This document shows, in pieces, positions 41,943-50,658 of a stretch of 64,000 nucleotides of DNA. The translations under genes and the position numbers were made by a program. The stretch is taken from positions 164,527 through 228,526 of the forward strand of contig NZ_JARXVE010000010.1 of NCBI RefSeq assembly GCF_029893345.1, in the 5' to 3' direction. Each line of letters starts with the position of its first letter. Position 1 is the stretch's first letter. The notes beneath the pieces were generated by a model. That model did not search any database, was not told the DNA's origin, and worked only from the letters and a program-made list of their open reading frames with translations. Source of the stretch: Mycolicibacterium frederiksbergense. Its GTDB lineage: Bacteria > Actinomycetota > Actinomycetes > Mycobacteriales > Mycobacteriaceae.

Positions 41943-41958
41943 AGTGATCCAGGTCACA
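41943..41958. promoter_or_regulatory. CRP-like binding site before the frd operon
   Basis: AGTGATCCAGGTCACA matches the TGTGA-N6-TCACA consensus of CRP-family proteins at all but one position. It is centred 33 bp before the first start codon of the operon. In M. tuberculosis frdA is counted among CRP (Rv3676) targets, which supports the call. Confidence 0.65.
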
Positions 41959-41993
41959 TCAGAGTATGCCCGTCAAGACCCGCCCGTCCATCG

Positions 41994-43484
41994 TTACGTC
42001 AACTGGGCACGCAGTTCCCGCTTGAGCACCTTGCCGTAGCTGTTCTTCGGCAGTGCGTCGATGAACTCGTAACGCTTGGGACGCTTGAACCGGGCGATGC
42101 GCTGCAACAGATGCGCATCGAGTTCGGCGGCGCCGACGCCGCCGTCGCTGCCGGCACCGGTGGTCACCACAAACGCCACCACGATCTCGCCCCACTCCGG
42201 GTCGGGCGCACCCACCACACCGGCCTCGATCACATCGGGGTGCTCCAGTAGCGCCTCCTCCACCTCGCGCGGATAGATGTTGCTGCCCCCGCTGATCACC
42301 ACGTCCTTGGATCTGTCCCGCAGAGTGAGATAGCCGTGGGCATCGAAGGAGCCCATGTCGCCGGTGTGCAGCCAGCCGTCCTTGAGCGTCGCGGCGGTGG
42401 CGGCCGGGTTGTTCCAGTACCCGGACATGACTACATCGCCGCGGCACACGATCTCGCCGATCTCATCGGTGCCGGCCGGTGCGCCGTCCGCGGTGAGCAC
42501 GGCGACTTCGACGCCGGAGCGCGGATAGCCGACCGAGCCCAGCGTGGCATCAGTTGCCTCGATGTGGTCTGCGCGACGCAGCCCGGTGATCGTCATCGGT
42601 GCCTCGCCCTGCCCGTAGAGCTGCACGAAGATCGGGCCGTAGGCGGCCAGCGCCTTCTTCAGGCTGTCGACGTACATCGGCCCGCCGCCGTAGACCACGG
42701 TTTTCAGGTTGTCCGGGCGGGGCCGACCGGTCTGGATCAGGCGCGCCACCATGGTGGGAGCCAAAAAGGCGCTGCTGCCCGGATGATGACTGCACAGGTC
42801 CAGGAATTCGTCGGGCTCGAACCCGGCGGATTCGGGTACCACCTGGCAGGCGCCGCGCAGCACGTACGGCGGGATGTACAGGCCGGAACCGTGCGACATC
42901 GGGGCGCCGTGGATCAGGCTGCAGTTCTCGTCCGGGTCGTCGAAGTCGGCCAGGTGCGCCACCGTCATCGCCATCAGGTTGCGGTGGGACAGCATGGCGC
43001 CCTTGGATTTTCCGGTGGTGCCGCTGGTGTAGAACAGCCAGGCCAGCGCCGCCGGGTCGGTGCACGGTGGGGTCGCTGGCTCGGCCTCGAACCGGCGTGC
43101 GTAGTCCTGGCTGCCGATGACGTCGACGGGCGCATCGGTGGCGGCGGTCAACCCGTCGGCGATCCTGGCCGAGGCGAACACCACGGCGGCGCCGGAATCG
43201 GCCAGGATGTCGGCCATTTCGCGGGGATGCAGCTTGTAGTTGATCGGCACGAACACACACTCGGCGGCCCAGATCGCGAACATCAGCTCGACGATCTCGG
43301 GCCGGTTCTCACTGGCGACGGCGATTCGGGTGCCGGCGGCGCCGAGGGTGCGCAGCGAGCCGGCCAGCCGCAGCGCCCGATCGCGTAGCTGCGCCCAGGT
43401 GGCCAGCTGCCGCTGGCCCGCATACACCGCGCCCCGGTCGCCGAACCGGGCCGCGGCCTGATCGAGAACCGCGAAAAGGTTCAT
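41994..43484 (-). CDS. AMP-forming acyl-CoA ligase
   Basis: This 496-residue adenylating enzyme has the P-loop LFYTSGTTGKSKGAMLSH, the A5-region LYGQGE, the hinge RSKDVVISGGSNIYPREVE and the C-terminal PKNSYGKVLKR lysine. It should form the CoA ester of a carboxylic acid of the GntR-linked pathway. The ATG at 43484 overlaps the SDR stop by ATGA. It is the last gene of the leftward operon, 77 bp before the frd operon. Confidence 0.87.
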   Translation of the reverse strand: MNLFAVLDQAAARFGDRGAVYAGQRQLATWAQLRDRALRLAGSLRTLGAAGTRIAVASENRPEIVELMFAIWAAECVFVPINYKLHPREMADILADSGAAVVFASARIADGLTAATDAPVDVIGSQDYARRFEAEPATPPCTDPAALAWLFYTSGTTGKSKGAMLSHRNLMAMTVAHLADFDDPDENCSLIHGAPMSHGSGLYIPPYVLRGACQVVPESAGFEPDEFLDLCSHHPGSSAFLAPTMVARLIQTGRPRPDNLKTVVYGGGPMYVDSLKKALAAYGPIFVQLYGQGEAPMTITGLRRADHIEATDATLGSVGYPRSGVEVAVLTADGAPAGTDEIGEIVCRGDVVMSGYWNNPAATAATLKDGWLHTGDMGSFDAHGYLTLRDRSKDVVISGGSNIYPREVEEALLEHPDVIEAGVVGAPDPEWGEIVVAFVVTTGAGSDGGVGAAELDAHLLQRIARFKRPKRYEFIDALPKNSYGKVLKRELRAQLT

Positions 43485-44254
43485 CGGGCAACCCAATTGG
43501 AGTTCAGCGCGAAATCCGACAGGTACTTCGTCGAGCTCCAGCCGCCGTCGACGACGATGGTCTGGCCGTTGATGAAGCTGCCGCCGTCGGAGCACAGGAA
43601 CGCCACGGTGGCGGCGATGTCCTCGACGCGGCCCAGCCGGGTGTGCGGCGTCATCTCGGTCTGCATCTTGCGGAACCCTTCGTTCTGCAGCCGTTGCTCC
43701 ACCATCGGCGTCACGGTGACGCCGGGGGCCACCGCATTGCAGCGGATACCTTGTGCGCCGTACTGGCAGGCGATATGGGTGGTCAGCGCGGTCAGCCCGC
43801 CCTTGGCCGCCGAGTACGCGCCACCGCGCAACCCGCCGACGACGGCGAACGTCGAGGTCACATTGATGATCGCCGAGCCGGGCGCCATATGCGGTATCAC
43901 CTCGCGGGCCAGCCGGAACGGGGCCCGCAGCATCAAACCGAGGAAATAGTCCAGGGTTTCGTCATCGGTTTCGTGCAGCGGTTTGGGGCTGCCCACGCCG
44001 GCGTTGTTGATCAGGAAGTCGATCCGGCCCCAGCGGTTCAGCGCGGCCTCGACGATGCGTTGCGGCGCCTCGTCGGCGGTCAGGTCGACGGCCAACGTGG
44101 CAATCAGGTCCGGATCGCGGACGGCCTTGGTCAGTTCGGTCAGCCGGTCTTCGTCGCGGCCGGTGCCGAGCACCGCGATACCGGCCTCGGCGAGCTTGAC
44201 GGCGCAGCCGAAGCCGATGCCGCTGCTGGCCCCGGTGACGATCGCAACCTGCAT
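43481..44254 (-). CDS. short-chain dehydrogenase/reductase (SDR)
   Basis: This 257-residue classical SDR has TGASSGIG near residue 7, NNAGVG near 89, the catalytic YSAAK near 147 and GQTIVVDGG near the end. It lies 1 bp after one ligase and overlaps the next, a placement typical of a beta-oxidation or alcohol-oxidation step in the same pathway. Confidence 0.87.
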   Translation of the reverse strand: MQVAIVTGASSGIGFGCAVKLAEAGIAVLGTGRDEDRLTELTKAVRDPDLIATLAVDLTADEAPQRIVEAALNRWGRIDFLINNAGVGSPKPLHETDDETLDYFLGLMLRAPFRLAREVIPHMAPGSAIINVTSTFAVVGGLRGGAYSAAKGGLTALTTHIACQYGAQGIRCNAVAPGVTVTPMVEQRLQNEGFRKMQTEMTPHTRLGRVEDIAATVAFLCSDGGSFINGQTIVVDGGWSSTKYLSDFALNSNWVAR

Positions 44255-44255
44255 T

Positions 44256-45815
44256 TCAGTCCACCTCTGTAAGCGTCGCTCGGATCTGATGCTTCAACAC
44301 TTTGCCCGCGTCGTTCTTCGGCAGGGCATCCCAGATTTCGATCTGCTCGGGCGTTTTGAACCGGGCCAGCCCGTGTTCGGCCAGCAGCCGGCCCAGATCG
44401 GCCACCGTGGGTTCCTGGCCGTCGGTGGTCACCAGCACCGCACACGCGCGTTCCCCGGTGCGGTCGTCGGGCAGGCCGACCACCGCCGCCTCGGCGATGC
44501 CGAGCTCACCCACCAGGATGTCCTCGACTTCCTTGGGGGAGATGTTCTCGCCGTTGCGGATGATCAGGTCCTTGGCCCGCCCGGTCACCCGCAGATAACC
44601 GCCGTCCACCCACTGGCCGAGGTCCCCGGTGCGGAAAAAGCCCTGGGCGTCAAAGGATTCGGCCTCGTCCTCGGGGTGCAGATAGCCCAGCAGCATCTGC
44701 GGCCCGCGCGCGGTGATCTCACCGGAGACCAACCGGATCTCGGCGATACCGGGCCGGCCGTCGGTGTCGGCGGCGTGCTCGACGTCGCCGGGCGAGAGCG
44801 AACCCACGGTGGTGACCGGCACCTCGGTGGAGCCGTACACCCGGCTGACGACCGCCCGCTCGAAATACTCCGACGCCCGCCGGATCAGCGACGGGGGTAC
44901 CGACGCGCCGCCACAGATGAACACCTTGAGATCGGGCAGTCGGGTGCCGGCCCGCTCGGCGGCGCCCAGTAGTTGCTCCAGAAACGGTGTGGCCCCGGCC
45001 ATGTGGGTGCAGTGCGCCGCGGTCATCAGCGCCACACCGTCATCGGCCTTCCAGCGCTGCATCAGCACCGCGGTACTGCCCAGCAGCAGTGGGCATTCGA
45101 AGGCGTAGATGGAACCGCCGATGTGGGCGATGGGGGAAGGCACCAGGAAGGTGTCGCCGGGCGCGATCATCCAATGATCGCGCAGCTGGCAGATCAGTGC
45201 GTGGATCGAGTTATGGCTGTGCAGTACCCCTTTGGGGCGCCCGGTGGTCCCCGACGTGTACATGATCATCCGAATGTCATCGGGGTTGAGCACGGGTAGA
45301 TCCCGCTCCGGCGCGTCCCCCAGGGAGGTGAATCCGCTGTGCGGACCCGGATCGCCGCGCAACACCACGACCTGCGGCGGTGTGGCCAGCTGGGCACAGA
45401 CCCGGGTGAGCATCGCCGCGTAGTCGTGACCGCCGAACTGTGCCGGGATGAAGATTGCCCGGCTGCCCGCATCGTCGAGGATGAAGCGCAGTTCCCGTTC
45501 CCGCAGCGAGGGCAGGATCGGGTTGACCGCCATGCCGGCCAGGGTGGCGCCGAGGTAGATGATCGCGGCCTCGTGCCAGTTGGGCAGCATGAAGGAGACC
45601 ACGCTGCCGGCCGGCATCCGCCCGGCCAGCTGCAGCGCCAGAGTGTTTGCCCGGGTGTGTAATTCGCGGCAGGTCAGCTGGACTCCGTCGTCGACCAGCA
45701 GCACCCGGTCGGGGGTGTCCCGGGCCGCGTCGGCCAGCGCGTCGGCCAGGGTGGTGGACACCCACAGTCCGCGGGCGTAGGCATCGGCCGCCCGGGTCTC
45801 ATCCCGAGGTGCCAC
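44256..45815 (-). CDS. AMP-forming acyl-CoA ligase (cyclohexanecarboxylate-CoA ligase-like)
   Basis: This 519-residue ligase starts at GTG 45815, with AAGGG 8 bp upstream, and has the P-loop MYTSGTTGRPKGVLHSH, VYGSTE for A5, the hinge GRAKDLIIRNGENISPKEVE and the C-terminal PKNDAGKVLKH. It resembles ligases for alicyclic acids. It follows the GntR gene by 3 bp. Two ligases in one operon suggest activation at two stages of breakdown. Confidence 0.86.
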   Translation of the reverse strand: MAPRDETRAADAYARGLWVSTTLADALADAARDTPDRVLLVDDGVQLTCRELHTRANTLALQLAGRMPAGSVVSFMLPNWHEAAIIYLGATLAGMAVNPILPSLRERELRFILDDAGSRAIFIPAQFGGHDYAAMLTRVCAQLATPPQVVVLRGDPGPHSGFTSLGDAPERDLPVLNPDDIRMIMYTSGTTGRPKGVLHSHNSIHALICQLRDHWMIAPGDTFLVPSPIAHIGGSIYAFECPLLLGSTAVLMQRWKADDGVALMTAAHCTHMAGATPFLEQLLGAAERAGTRLPDLKVFICGGASVPPSLIRRASEYFERAVVSRVYGSTEVPVTTVGSLSPGDVEHAADTDGRPGIAEIRLVSGEITARGPQMLLGYLHPEDEAESFDAQGFFRTGDLGQWVDGGYLRVTGRAKDLIIRNGENISPKEVEDILVGELGIAEAAVVGLPDDRTGERACAVLVTTDGQEPTVADLGRLLAEHGLARFKTPEQIEIWDALPKNDAGKVLKHQIRATLTEVD

Positions 45816-45818
45816 GTC

Positions 45819-46556
45819 TCAGCCCTTGACCCGGCGCATGGTCATGGCGTGCCGGAACCGGTCCGACGGGTGGGTGTTGACCGTGACCTGGGCGATCTCC
45901 CCGTCGGAGGTGGTGTAGGTGCGTTGCATCTGCAGGGCGGCACTGCCTTCTGTGACCTGGAGTCCGGCGGCGAGTTCGGGGGAGGCCGAGATTGCCGAAA
46001 TCACCTGGTGCACCTCGACGATGCTGACCCCGAACAGATCCTCGATCAGCGGGAAGATCGGGCCGGAATGCCGCTGCAGCAGTCGGCCGACGGCGGCGAA
46101 GCTGCGGTTGATGTAGTACTCGGTGTGGCACACCGGTGCCGCGCCGTCATCGGCCTGCCGGTAGCCACGCACCGCCAGCCACTGCTCGCCGAGCGGGAGT
46201 CCGGTGCGCGCGGCCAGTTCGTCGTCGATGGTGACCATGGCATTGGACTCGATGCTGAACTTGGCGCCGGTGGCGAACGCCAGCAGGTCATCGATCGAGA
46301 CCACGTCCTGGGCATAGGTATTCGTCGCGGCGCGGGGCACCACCATGGTCCCGGACCGCGGCCGGGAGGTCACCAGGTTGTCGTCGCGCAGCCGTCGCAA
46401 CGCCTCACGCACGGTGTAACGGCTGACCTCGAAGCGTTCGCACAGTTCGTGTTCGGTGGGCAGCTGTGACCCCACCGGGTAGACGCCGTCGACGATCTCC
46501 TTGCGCAGGGTGCGTGCCACCTGCAGGTAGCGGTGCTCGGCTGGGGCGACTGTCAT
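45819..46556 (-). CDS. GntR-family regulator, HutC/UTRA subfamily
   Basis: This 245-residue protein has the GntR winged helix (LRKEIVDGVYPVGSQLPTEH, then ELCERFEVSRYTVREALRRL) and a C-terminal UTRA ligand-binding domain (about 95-235). It starts at ATG 46556 after GGCAGAGG. HutC-type proteins bind palindromes like TNGTCNNGACNA; such a site, TTGTCCGGACAA, stands between the two divergent operons at 48349. It probably represses both and itself until an intermediate binds. Confidence 0.88.
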   Translation of the reverse strand: MTVAPAEHRYLQVARTLRKEIVDGVYPVGSQLPTEHELCERFEVSRYTVREALRRLRDDNLVTSRPRSGTMVVPRAATNTYAQDVVSIDDLLAFATGAKFSIESNAMVTIDDELAARTGLPLGEQWLAVRGYRQADDGAAPVCHTEYYINRSFAAVGRLLQRHSGPIFPLIEDLFGVSIVEVHQVISAISASPELAAGLQVTEGSAALQMQRTYTTSDGEIAQVTVNTHPSDRFRHAMTMRRVKG

Positions 46557-46575
46557 GTTGACCTCTGCCTTCGCT

Positions 46576-48228
46576 TCAGGCCCGGTGCAGCGCGAGCACG
46601 CTGCCGTCGCCGTCGGCCGAGATGTACAGCGTCCCATCGGGTCCCGCGGTGATGCCGGCGAACGGGCCCTGCGGTCCGGAGAATGGCGGCATGCCCTTGA
46701 GCGGCTTGGGGGTTACCCCGGGCGGCGGGCCGACCGGCAGCCCGGACGCGATCGTGGTAAGGGCCCCGGTGGCCAGGTTGTAGCTGATGAGTTCCTTTTT
46801 GCCCGAGTCGACGATGTAGAGCGCGCTGTCGCGCACCAGAATGCCGTGCGGGGTGTGCAATCCGTCGACCAGGGGTGCGACGCCTTCGCCGCTCACTCGG
46901 ACAACCCCACCGGCCACCGACACCAGCGGCGATCCGTCGGGTCCGATCGTCACGCCGACCGGGGTGTCCAGGCCCGAGGCCAGCACGGTTATCGAACCGT
47001 CGCGCACCGACAGCAGCCGCCCGGCACCCTGTTCGACCACCAGCACGGAGCCGTCGGGGGCCAGCGCCACACCGTAGGGCTGGTCCACTCCGCTGGCGAG
47101 CACCTCGCTCACCTCGCCTTCCGGAGCGCCCGGGCGGTAGCGCGCCACGGTGTCGGCGGCGGTGGTGACGATGAATTCGCCTGGGCCCGAGGCGATCACC
47201 CCACGTAGGAAGCCCGGATAGCCCGGGGAGAACAGCATGCCCACGGTGATCAGGGCGCCGTCGGGACCGACCCGGTAGAAGTAGGTGCCATCGGCGACGT
47301 ACAGGCTGCCGTCGGATCCGACGGTCAGGTCCAGCGGCCAGTTCAGCCCGCCAGATAATAGCGTCCGGGTCGTAGACACATTGGCGGCACCGCCGCCGCC
47401 GTTGAGTATCTCGGTGATCTCGCCGGTGAAGTTGGAAGCGAACAACCGGTCGCCGACGAAGGTCAGATTGTCCAGCCCGGGGTTCAGCTGGGCCAGCACG
47501 GTCTGCCCGCCGGTGCGCGGATCGATGCGCAGCACCTGGCCGCTGGCCACCTGAGTGGACACGATGTAACCGTCAGCGTCGAACTTGACCGCGTCCGGCA
47601 CTCCGAGCCCGCCGGCCACCACCTCGGGGTCGGCTCGCCCTTTTTGGGCAGGATCTAACCGCCAGATCTCGTTGGCACCCATCACCGGGAAATACAACAG
47701 CCCGTCCGGGCCGACCTCCATGGCATTGGGGGAGGGCACGTTCTCCAGCAGGATGCGCGGGGCGCCGCCGGCCAGGTCGAACTCCATCAGCCGCCCACCC
47801 TCGCGGCATTCGCCGATGAACAGCCGGCCCTGATGGAAGGTGATGCCGTTGGCCGAGGGGATGTCGTCGCGCAGCACCCGGGTGCTGCCGTCGGCCTTAC
47901 GCACGCTGACCCGGCCATCCATCACCTCGGTGGCATACAGGTTGCCGTCGGAGTCGAAGGCCACGTCGTCGGGGGCGATGATGTCGCCGCCCTTGGCGCT
48001 GACGGTTTCCAGCTGCCCGGTCTCCAGGTCGAGTGCGCTGATCTGGCTGCCGGTGACCTGCGCGACGTAGATGCGGCCGTCCGGCCCGGTGCGCAGGCCG
48101 TTCGCCCCGAAAAGCCGGCTCGGGGCGGTGACCTGCCGCAGCGTCCAGCTCCCGGTCACCGTCGGATTTGCGGTGTACCTGGCGTCGGGGGCTGCGTTGG
48201 TCCCGGCGGGGACCGATAGCGCGCTCAT
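46576..48228 (-). CDS. SMP-30/gluconolactonase-like beta-propeller protein
   Basis: This protein of about 550 residues is made of repeated blades such as GPDGRIYVAQ, DSDGNLYATE, GPDGLLYFPV, APDGSVLVVEQ and GPDGTLYISADG, typical of SMP-30/NHL-type propellers; at this size it may hold two propellers. Lactonases of this group use a bound metal to open lactones, which would fit the Baeyer-Villiger monooxygenase across the divergent promoter. The ATG at 48228 is preferred; the open frame to 48360 would run over both operator-like sites. No signal peptide is evident. Confidence 0.75.
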   Translation of the reverse strand: MSALSVPAGTNAAPDARYTANPTVTGSWTLRQVTAPSRLFGANGLRTGPDGRIYVAQVTGSQISALDLETGQLETVSAKGGDIIAPDDVAFDSDGNLYATEVMDGRVSVRKADGSTRVLRDDIPSANGITFHQGRLFIGECREGGRLMEFDLAGGAPRILLENVPSPNAMEVGPDGLLYFPVMGANEIWRLDPAQKGRADPEVVAGGLGVPDAVKFDADGYIVSTQVASGQVLRIDPRTGGQTVLAQLNPGLDNLTFVGDRLFASNFTGEITEILNGGGGAANVSTTRTLLSGGLNWPLDLTVGSDGSLYVADGTYFYRVGPDGALITVGMLFSPGYPGFLRGVIASGPGEFIVTTAADTVARYRPGAPEGEVSEVLASGVDQPYGVALAPDGSVLVVEQGAGRLLSVRDGSITVLASGLDTPVGVTIGPDGSPLVSVAGGVVRVSGEGVAPLVDGLHTPHGILVRDSALYIVDSGKKELISYNLATGALTTIASGLPVGPPPGVTPKPLKGMPPFSGPQGPFAGITAGPDGTLYISADGDGSVLALHRA

Positions 48229-48253
48229 GACCTCGGACGTTAGCAAGTCGTCG

Positions 48254-48265
48254 TAGTCCAGACAA
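48254..48265. promoter_or_regulatory. second GntR-like half-palindrome
   Basis: TAGTCCAGACAA matches the palindrome at 48349 in 10 of 12 bases and lies 26 bp before the preferred start of the propeller gene, in what would be its leader. Confidence 0.4.
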
Positions 48266-48348
48266 TAGCCGCCCGGTGCCAGAATCTGCCCTTGACGGCC
48301 GAATAACTGCTGGGGAATAGTGTTCTCCAATATGAAGATCATCATATG

Positions 48349-48360
48349 TTGTCCGGACAA
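48349..48360. promoter_or_regulatory. GntR/HutC-type palindromic operator
   Basis: TTGTCCGGACAA is a perfect 12-bp palindrome of the form bound by HutC-type GntR regulators, placed between the divergent SMP-30 and SDR operons and 20 bp before the SDR start. Confidence 0.6.
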
Positions 48361-48380
48361 ATAGGGTGGGATGGTCGAGG

Positions 48381-49229
48381 ATGGACAGCTCGCTGAACAT
48401 GGACGGCCGCATCGTGGTGGTGTCCGGCGCCGGCGGCGGGGGCATCGGCACCACGGTCACCCGGATGGTCGCCGAGGCCGGGGCCACGGTCGTGGCGGTG
48501 AGCCGATCGCAGGACAACCTCGACACGCACGTCGCACCGCTGGCAGACAAGGGACTGAACGTGGTGACGGTGGCGGCCGATGCGTCGACGGATGACGGCA
48601 TCGCCACGGTGCTCGACGCCGCACGGCGGGTCGACGGCACGCTGTACGGACTGGTCAATGTCGCCGGCGGCGCCGCCCCATCCACCTGGATGCCCGCCAC
48701 CCGGGTGTCGCGGTCCGATTGGCGGGAGCTGTTCACCGCGAACCTGGAAACCATGTTCTTCATGAGCCAGGCCTTTGCGGTGGCGCTGCGGGCCGAGTCC
48801 AATTGTGGCTCGATCGTGTCGGTGTCCTCGATCAGCGGGATGAACACCGCGCCCTATCACGTCGCCTACGGCACCGCGAAGGCCGCGATCGTGGCGGCCA
48901 CCCGGACCCTGGCCGTCGAGTTGGCCGAGGCCGGTATCCGGGTCAACGCCGTCGCTCCCGGGGTGACCGAAACCGCCGCCTCGGCAACCTATGTCGACGC
49001 CGACCCCGACCGTGACCGCCGGGCCATCGCGATGGGCCGGCGCGGAACCCCCGAGGAGCAGGCCGGGGCCATCCTGTTCCTGCTGTCGGACCTGTCGAGC
49101 TACATCACCGGCCAGACGATCTTGGTCGATGGCGGGCTCAACCTGCGCTGGTCCCATCTTGGCGGCGACAACACCTCGTTGTTCCTCGCCGACGACGACT
49201 TCCGCGCGGCGATAAGGAGACACTCGTGA
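48381..49229 (+). CDS. short-chain dehydrogenase/reductase (SDR)
   Basis: This SDR of about 282 residues has the cofactor loop SGAGGGGIG near residue 15, VNVAGGAA, the catalytic Ser in SVSSISGMN and the Tyr/Lys pair in YGTAK. The ATG at 48381 is used; ATG 48399 (MDGRIVVV) and GTG 48366 are possible. It is the first gene of the long rightward operon and overlaps the Rieske gene by GTGA. It probably oxidises an alcohol group of the substrate. Confidence 0.83.
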   Translation: MDSSLNMDGRIVVVSGAGGGGIGTTVTRMVAEAGATVVAVSRSQDNLDTHVAPLADKGLNVVTVAADASTDDGIATVLDAARRVDGTLYGLVNVAGGAAPSTWMPATRVSRSDWRELFTANLETMFFMSQAFAVALRAESNCGSIVSVSSISGMNTAPYHVAYGTAKAAIVAATRTLAVELAEAGIRVNAVAPGVTETAASATYVDADPDRDRRAIAMGRRGTPEEQAGAILFLLSDLSSYITGQTILVDGGLNLRWSHLGGDNTSLFLADDDFRAAIRRHS

Positions 49230-50593
49230 CCGAAGAATTGACCGGCGAGCTTTCTTCCCCCATGACCATCGGGGTCGACGCCTACATCTCACCGGAGTAC
49301 GCCCGCGCCGAGCGGGATCGGCTGTGGCGCAAGGTGTGGCAGCAGGTCGGCCGGATCGAGGATCTGCCGGAGTTGGGCAGTCACCTCACCTACGACATCC
49401 TCGATGACTCGATCCTGGTGGTACGGACCGCGGCCGGTTCGACGGCGGAATCCTTTGCCGCCCACCACAATGTGTGCATGCACCGGGGCCGGCGCCTGGT
49501 CGACACCCCGGCCGGCGCCAAGAACGCCTGCGCGCGCACCCGCAAGTCCTTCATGTGCGGGTTCCACGGCTGGACCTACGACCTGAACGGCGCCTGCACC
49601 CACATCCGCGAGCAGGACGACTGGCAGGGCACCCTGACCCCGGCCAACACCCACCTGGCGCCGGTCCGGGTCGACACCTGGGGCGGCTGGCTGTTCATCA
49701 ACATGGACCCGGACTGTGAACCGTTGGCCGACTTCCTGTTTCCAGCGGCCAAGATCCTGGATCCGTTCGGGTGCGAGAACATGCGCTACAAGTGGCGCAA
49801 GTGGTTGAACTTCGACTGCAACTGGAAGGTCGCGATGGAGGCCTTCAACGAGACCTACCACGTGTTCACCACCCACCCCGAATTCAACCAGTTCGGCGAA
49901 TTCAAGGGCTGGGCCAAGGCGCAGGGCAAGCATTCCAACATCGGCTACGACGCACCCGATGACATGGAGGAGACCAAATCCAAGATCCGCCTCGGCACCG
50001 GGGACCCGCGGATCTCCACCGCCGAGATGCAGGTCTACACCATGGAAGAGACCAACGCGACCACGACGCAGACGCTGGTCAACGCGGCCAAGCGGCTGGT
50101 CGACGAACTGCCCGAAGACACCCCCGCGGACAAGGTGCTCGAGCATTGGCTGACCTCGGCCCGCCGCGACGACGAGGCCCGCGGCGTCATCTGGCCGACC
50201 ATCCCGCCCGACATCCTCGGGCAGAGCGGCACCGCCTGGCAGGTCTTCCCGAACTTCCAGATCGGCCAGGGCCTGACCAGTGCGTTGTGCTACAGCGCCC
50301 GGCCCGACCCGAGCTACGACCCGGACAAGTGCATCTTCGAGGTGTCGGTGTTGGAGCTGTATCCCAAAGGTGAGGAACCACAGACCGAATGGGAGTACAC
50401 GCCGCCGGACAGCCCGAACTGGCGCTCGGTGCTGCCGCAGGACTTCTCGAACATGGCCGCGGTGCAGCGGGGCATGAAATCGATGGGCTTCCCGGGTACC
50501 AAACCGAATCCGTACCGCGAACGCAGCACGGTCAACCTGCACTACCAGCTTTCCAAGTACATGGGCACCGGAGAGCCCACCGACATCCAGTGA
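49226..50593 (+). CDS. Rieske non-heme iron oxygenase, alpha subunit
   Basis: This 455-residue protein has the Rieske cluster ligands Cys84, His86, Cys111 and His114 (CMHRG and CGFHGWTY) and the mononuclear iron motif NETYHVFTTHPE with His212 and His217. It should hydroxylate a ring or alkyl compound with O2. It starts at GTG overlapping the SDR stop. No ferredoxin, reductase or beta subunit gene lies in the operon, so electrons must come from a shared partner. A hairpin follows before the next gene. Confidence 0.9.
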   Translation: MTEELTGELSSPMTIGVDAYISPEYARAERDRLWRKVWQQVGRIEDLPELGSHLTYDILDDSILVVRTAAGSTAESFAAHHNVCMHRGRRLVDTPAGAKNACARTRKSFMCGFHGWTYDLNGACTHIREQDDWQGTLTPANTHLAPVRVDTWGGWLFINMDPDCEPLADFLFPAAKILDPFGCENMRYKWRKWLNFDCNWKVAMEAFNETYHVFTTHPEFNQFGEFKGWAKAQGKHSNIGYDAPDDMEETKSKIRLGTGDPRISTAEMQVYTMEETNATTTQTLVNAAKRLVDELPEDTPADKVLEHWLTSARRDDEARGVIWPTIPPDILGQSGTAWQVFPNFQIGQGLTSALCYSARPDPSYDPDKCIFEVSVLELYPKGEEPQTEWEYTPPDSPNWRSVLPQDFSNMAAVQRGMKSMGFPGTKPNPYRERSTVNLHYQLSKYMGTGEPTDIQ

Positions 50594-50640
50594 TTTGGGT
50601 GCGTTTGGTAACGCCGAGCGTTACTCAACGCACACAAATC
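50592..50640 (+). repeat. hairpin between the Rieske and luciferase-like genes
   Basis: Arms 50592-50614 and 50618-50640 pair (GATTTGGGTGCG with CGCACACAAATC, then GTAACGC with GCGTTAC) around 3 bases, with three mismatches. It starts at the Rieske stop codon. The GTAACGC/GCGTTAC core recalls the hairpin repeats at 15.9 and 30.1 kb. It may attenuate or stabilise the operon message. Confidence 0.6.
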
Positions 50641-50658
50641 GCCCAGTAAGGAGCCGTA

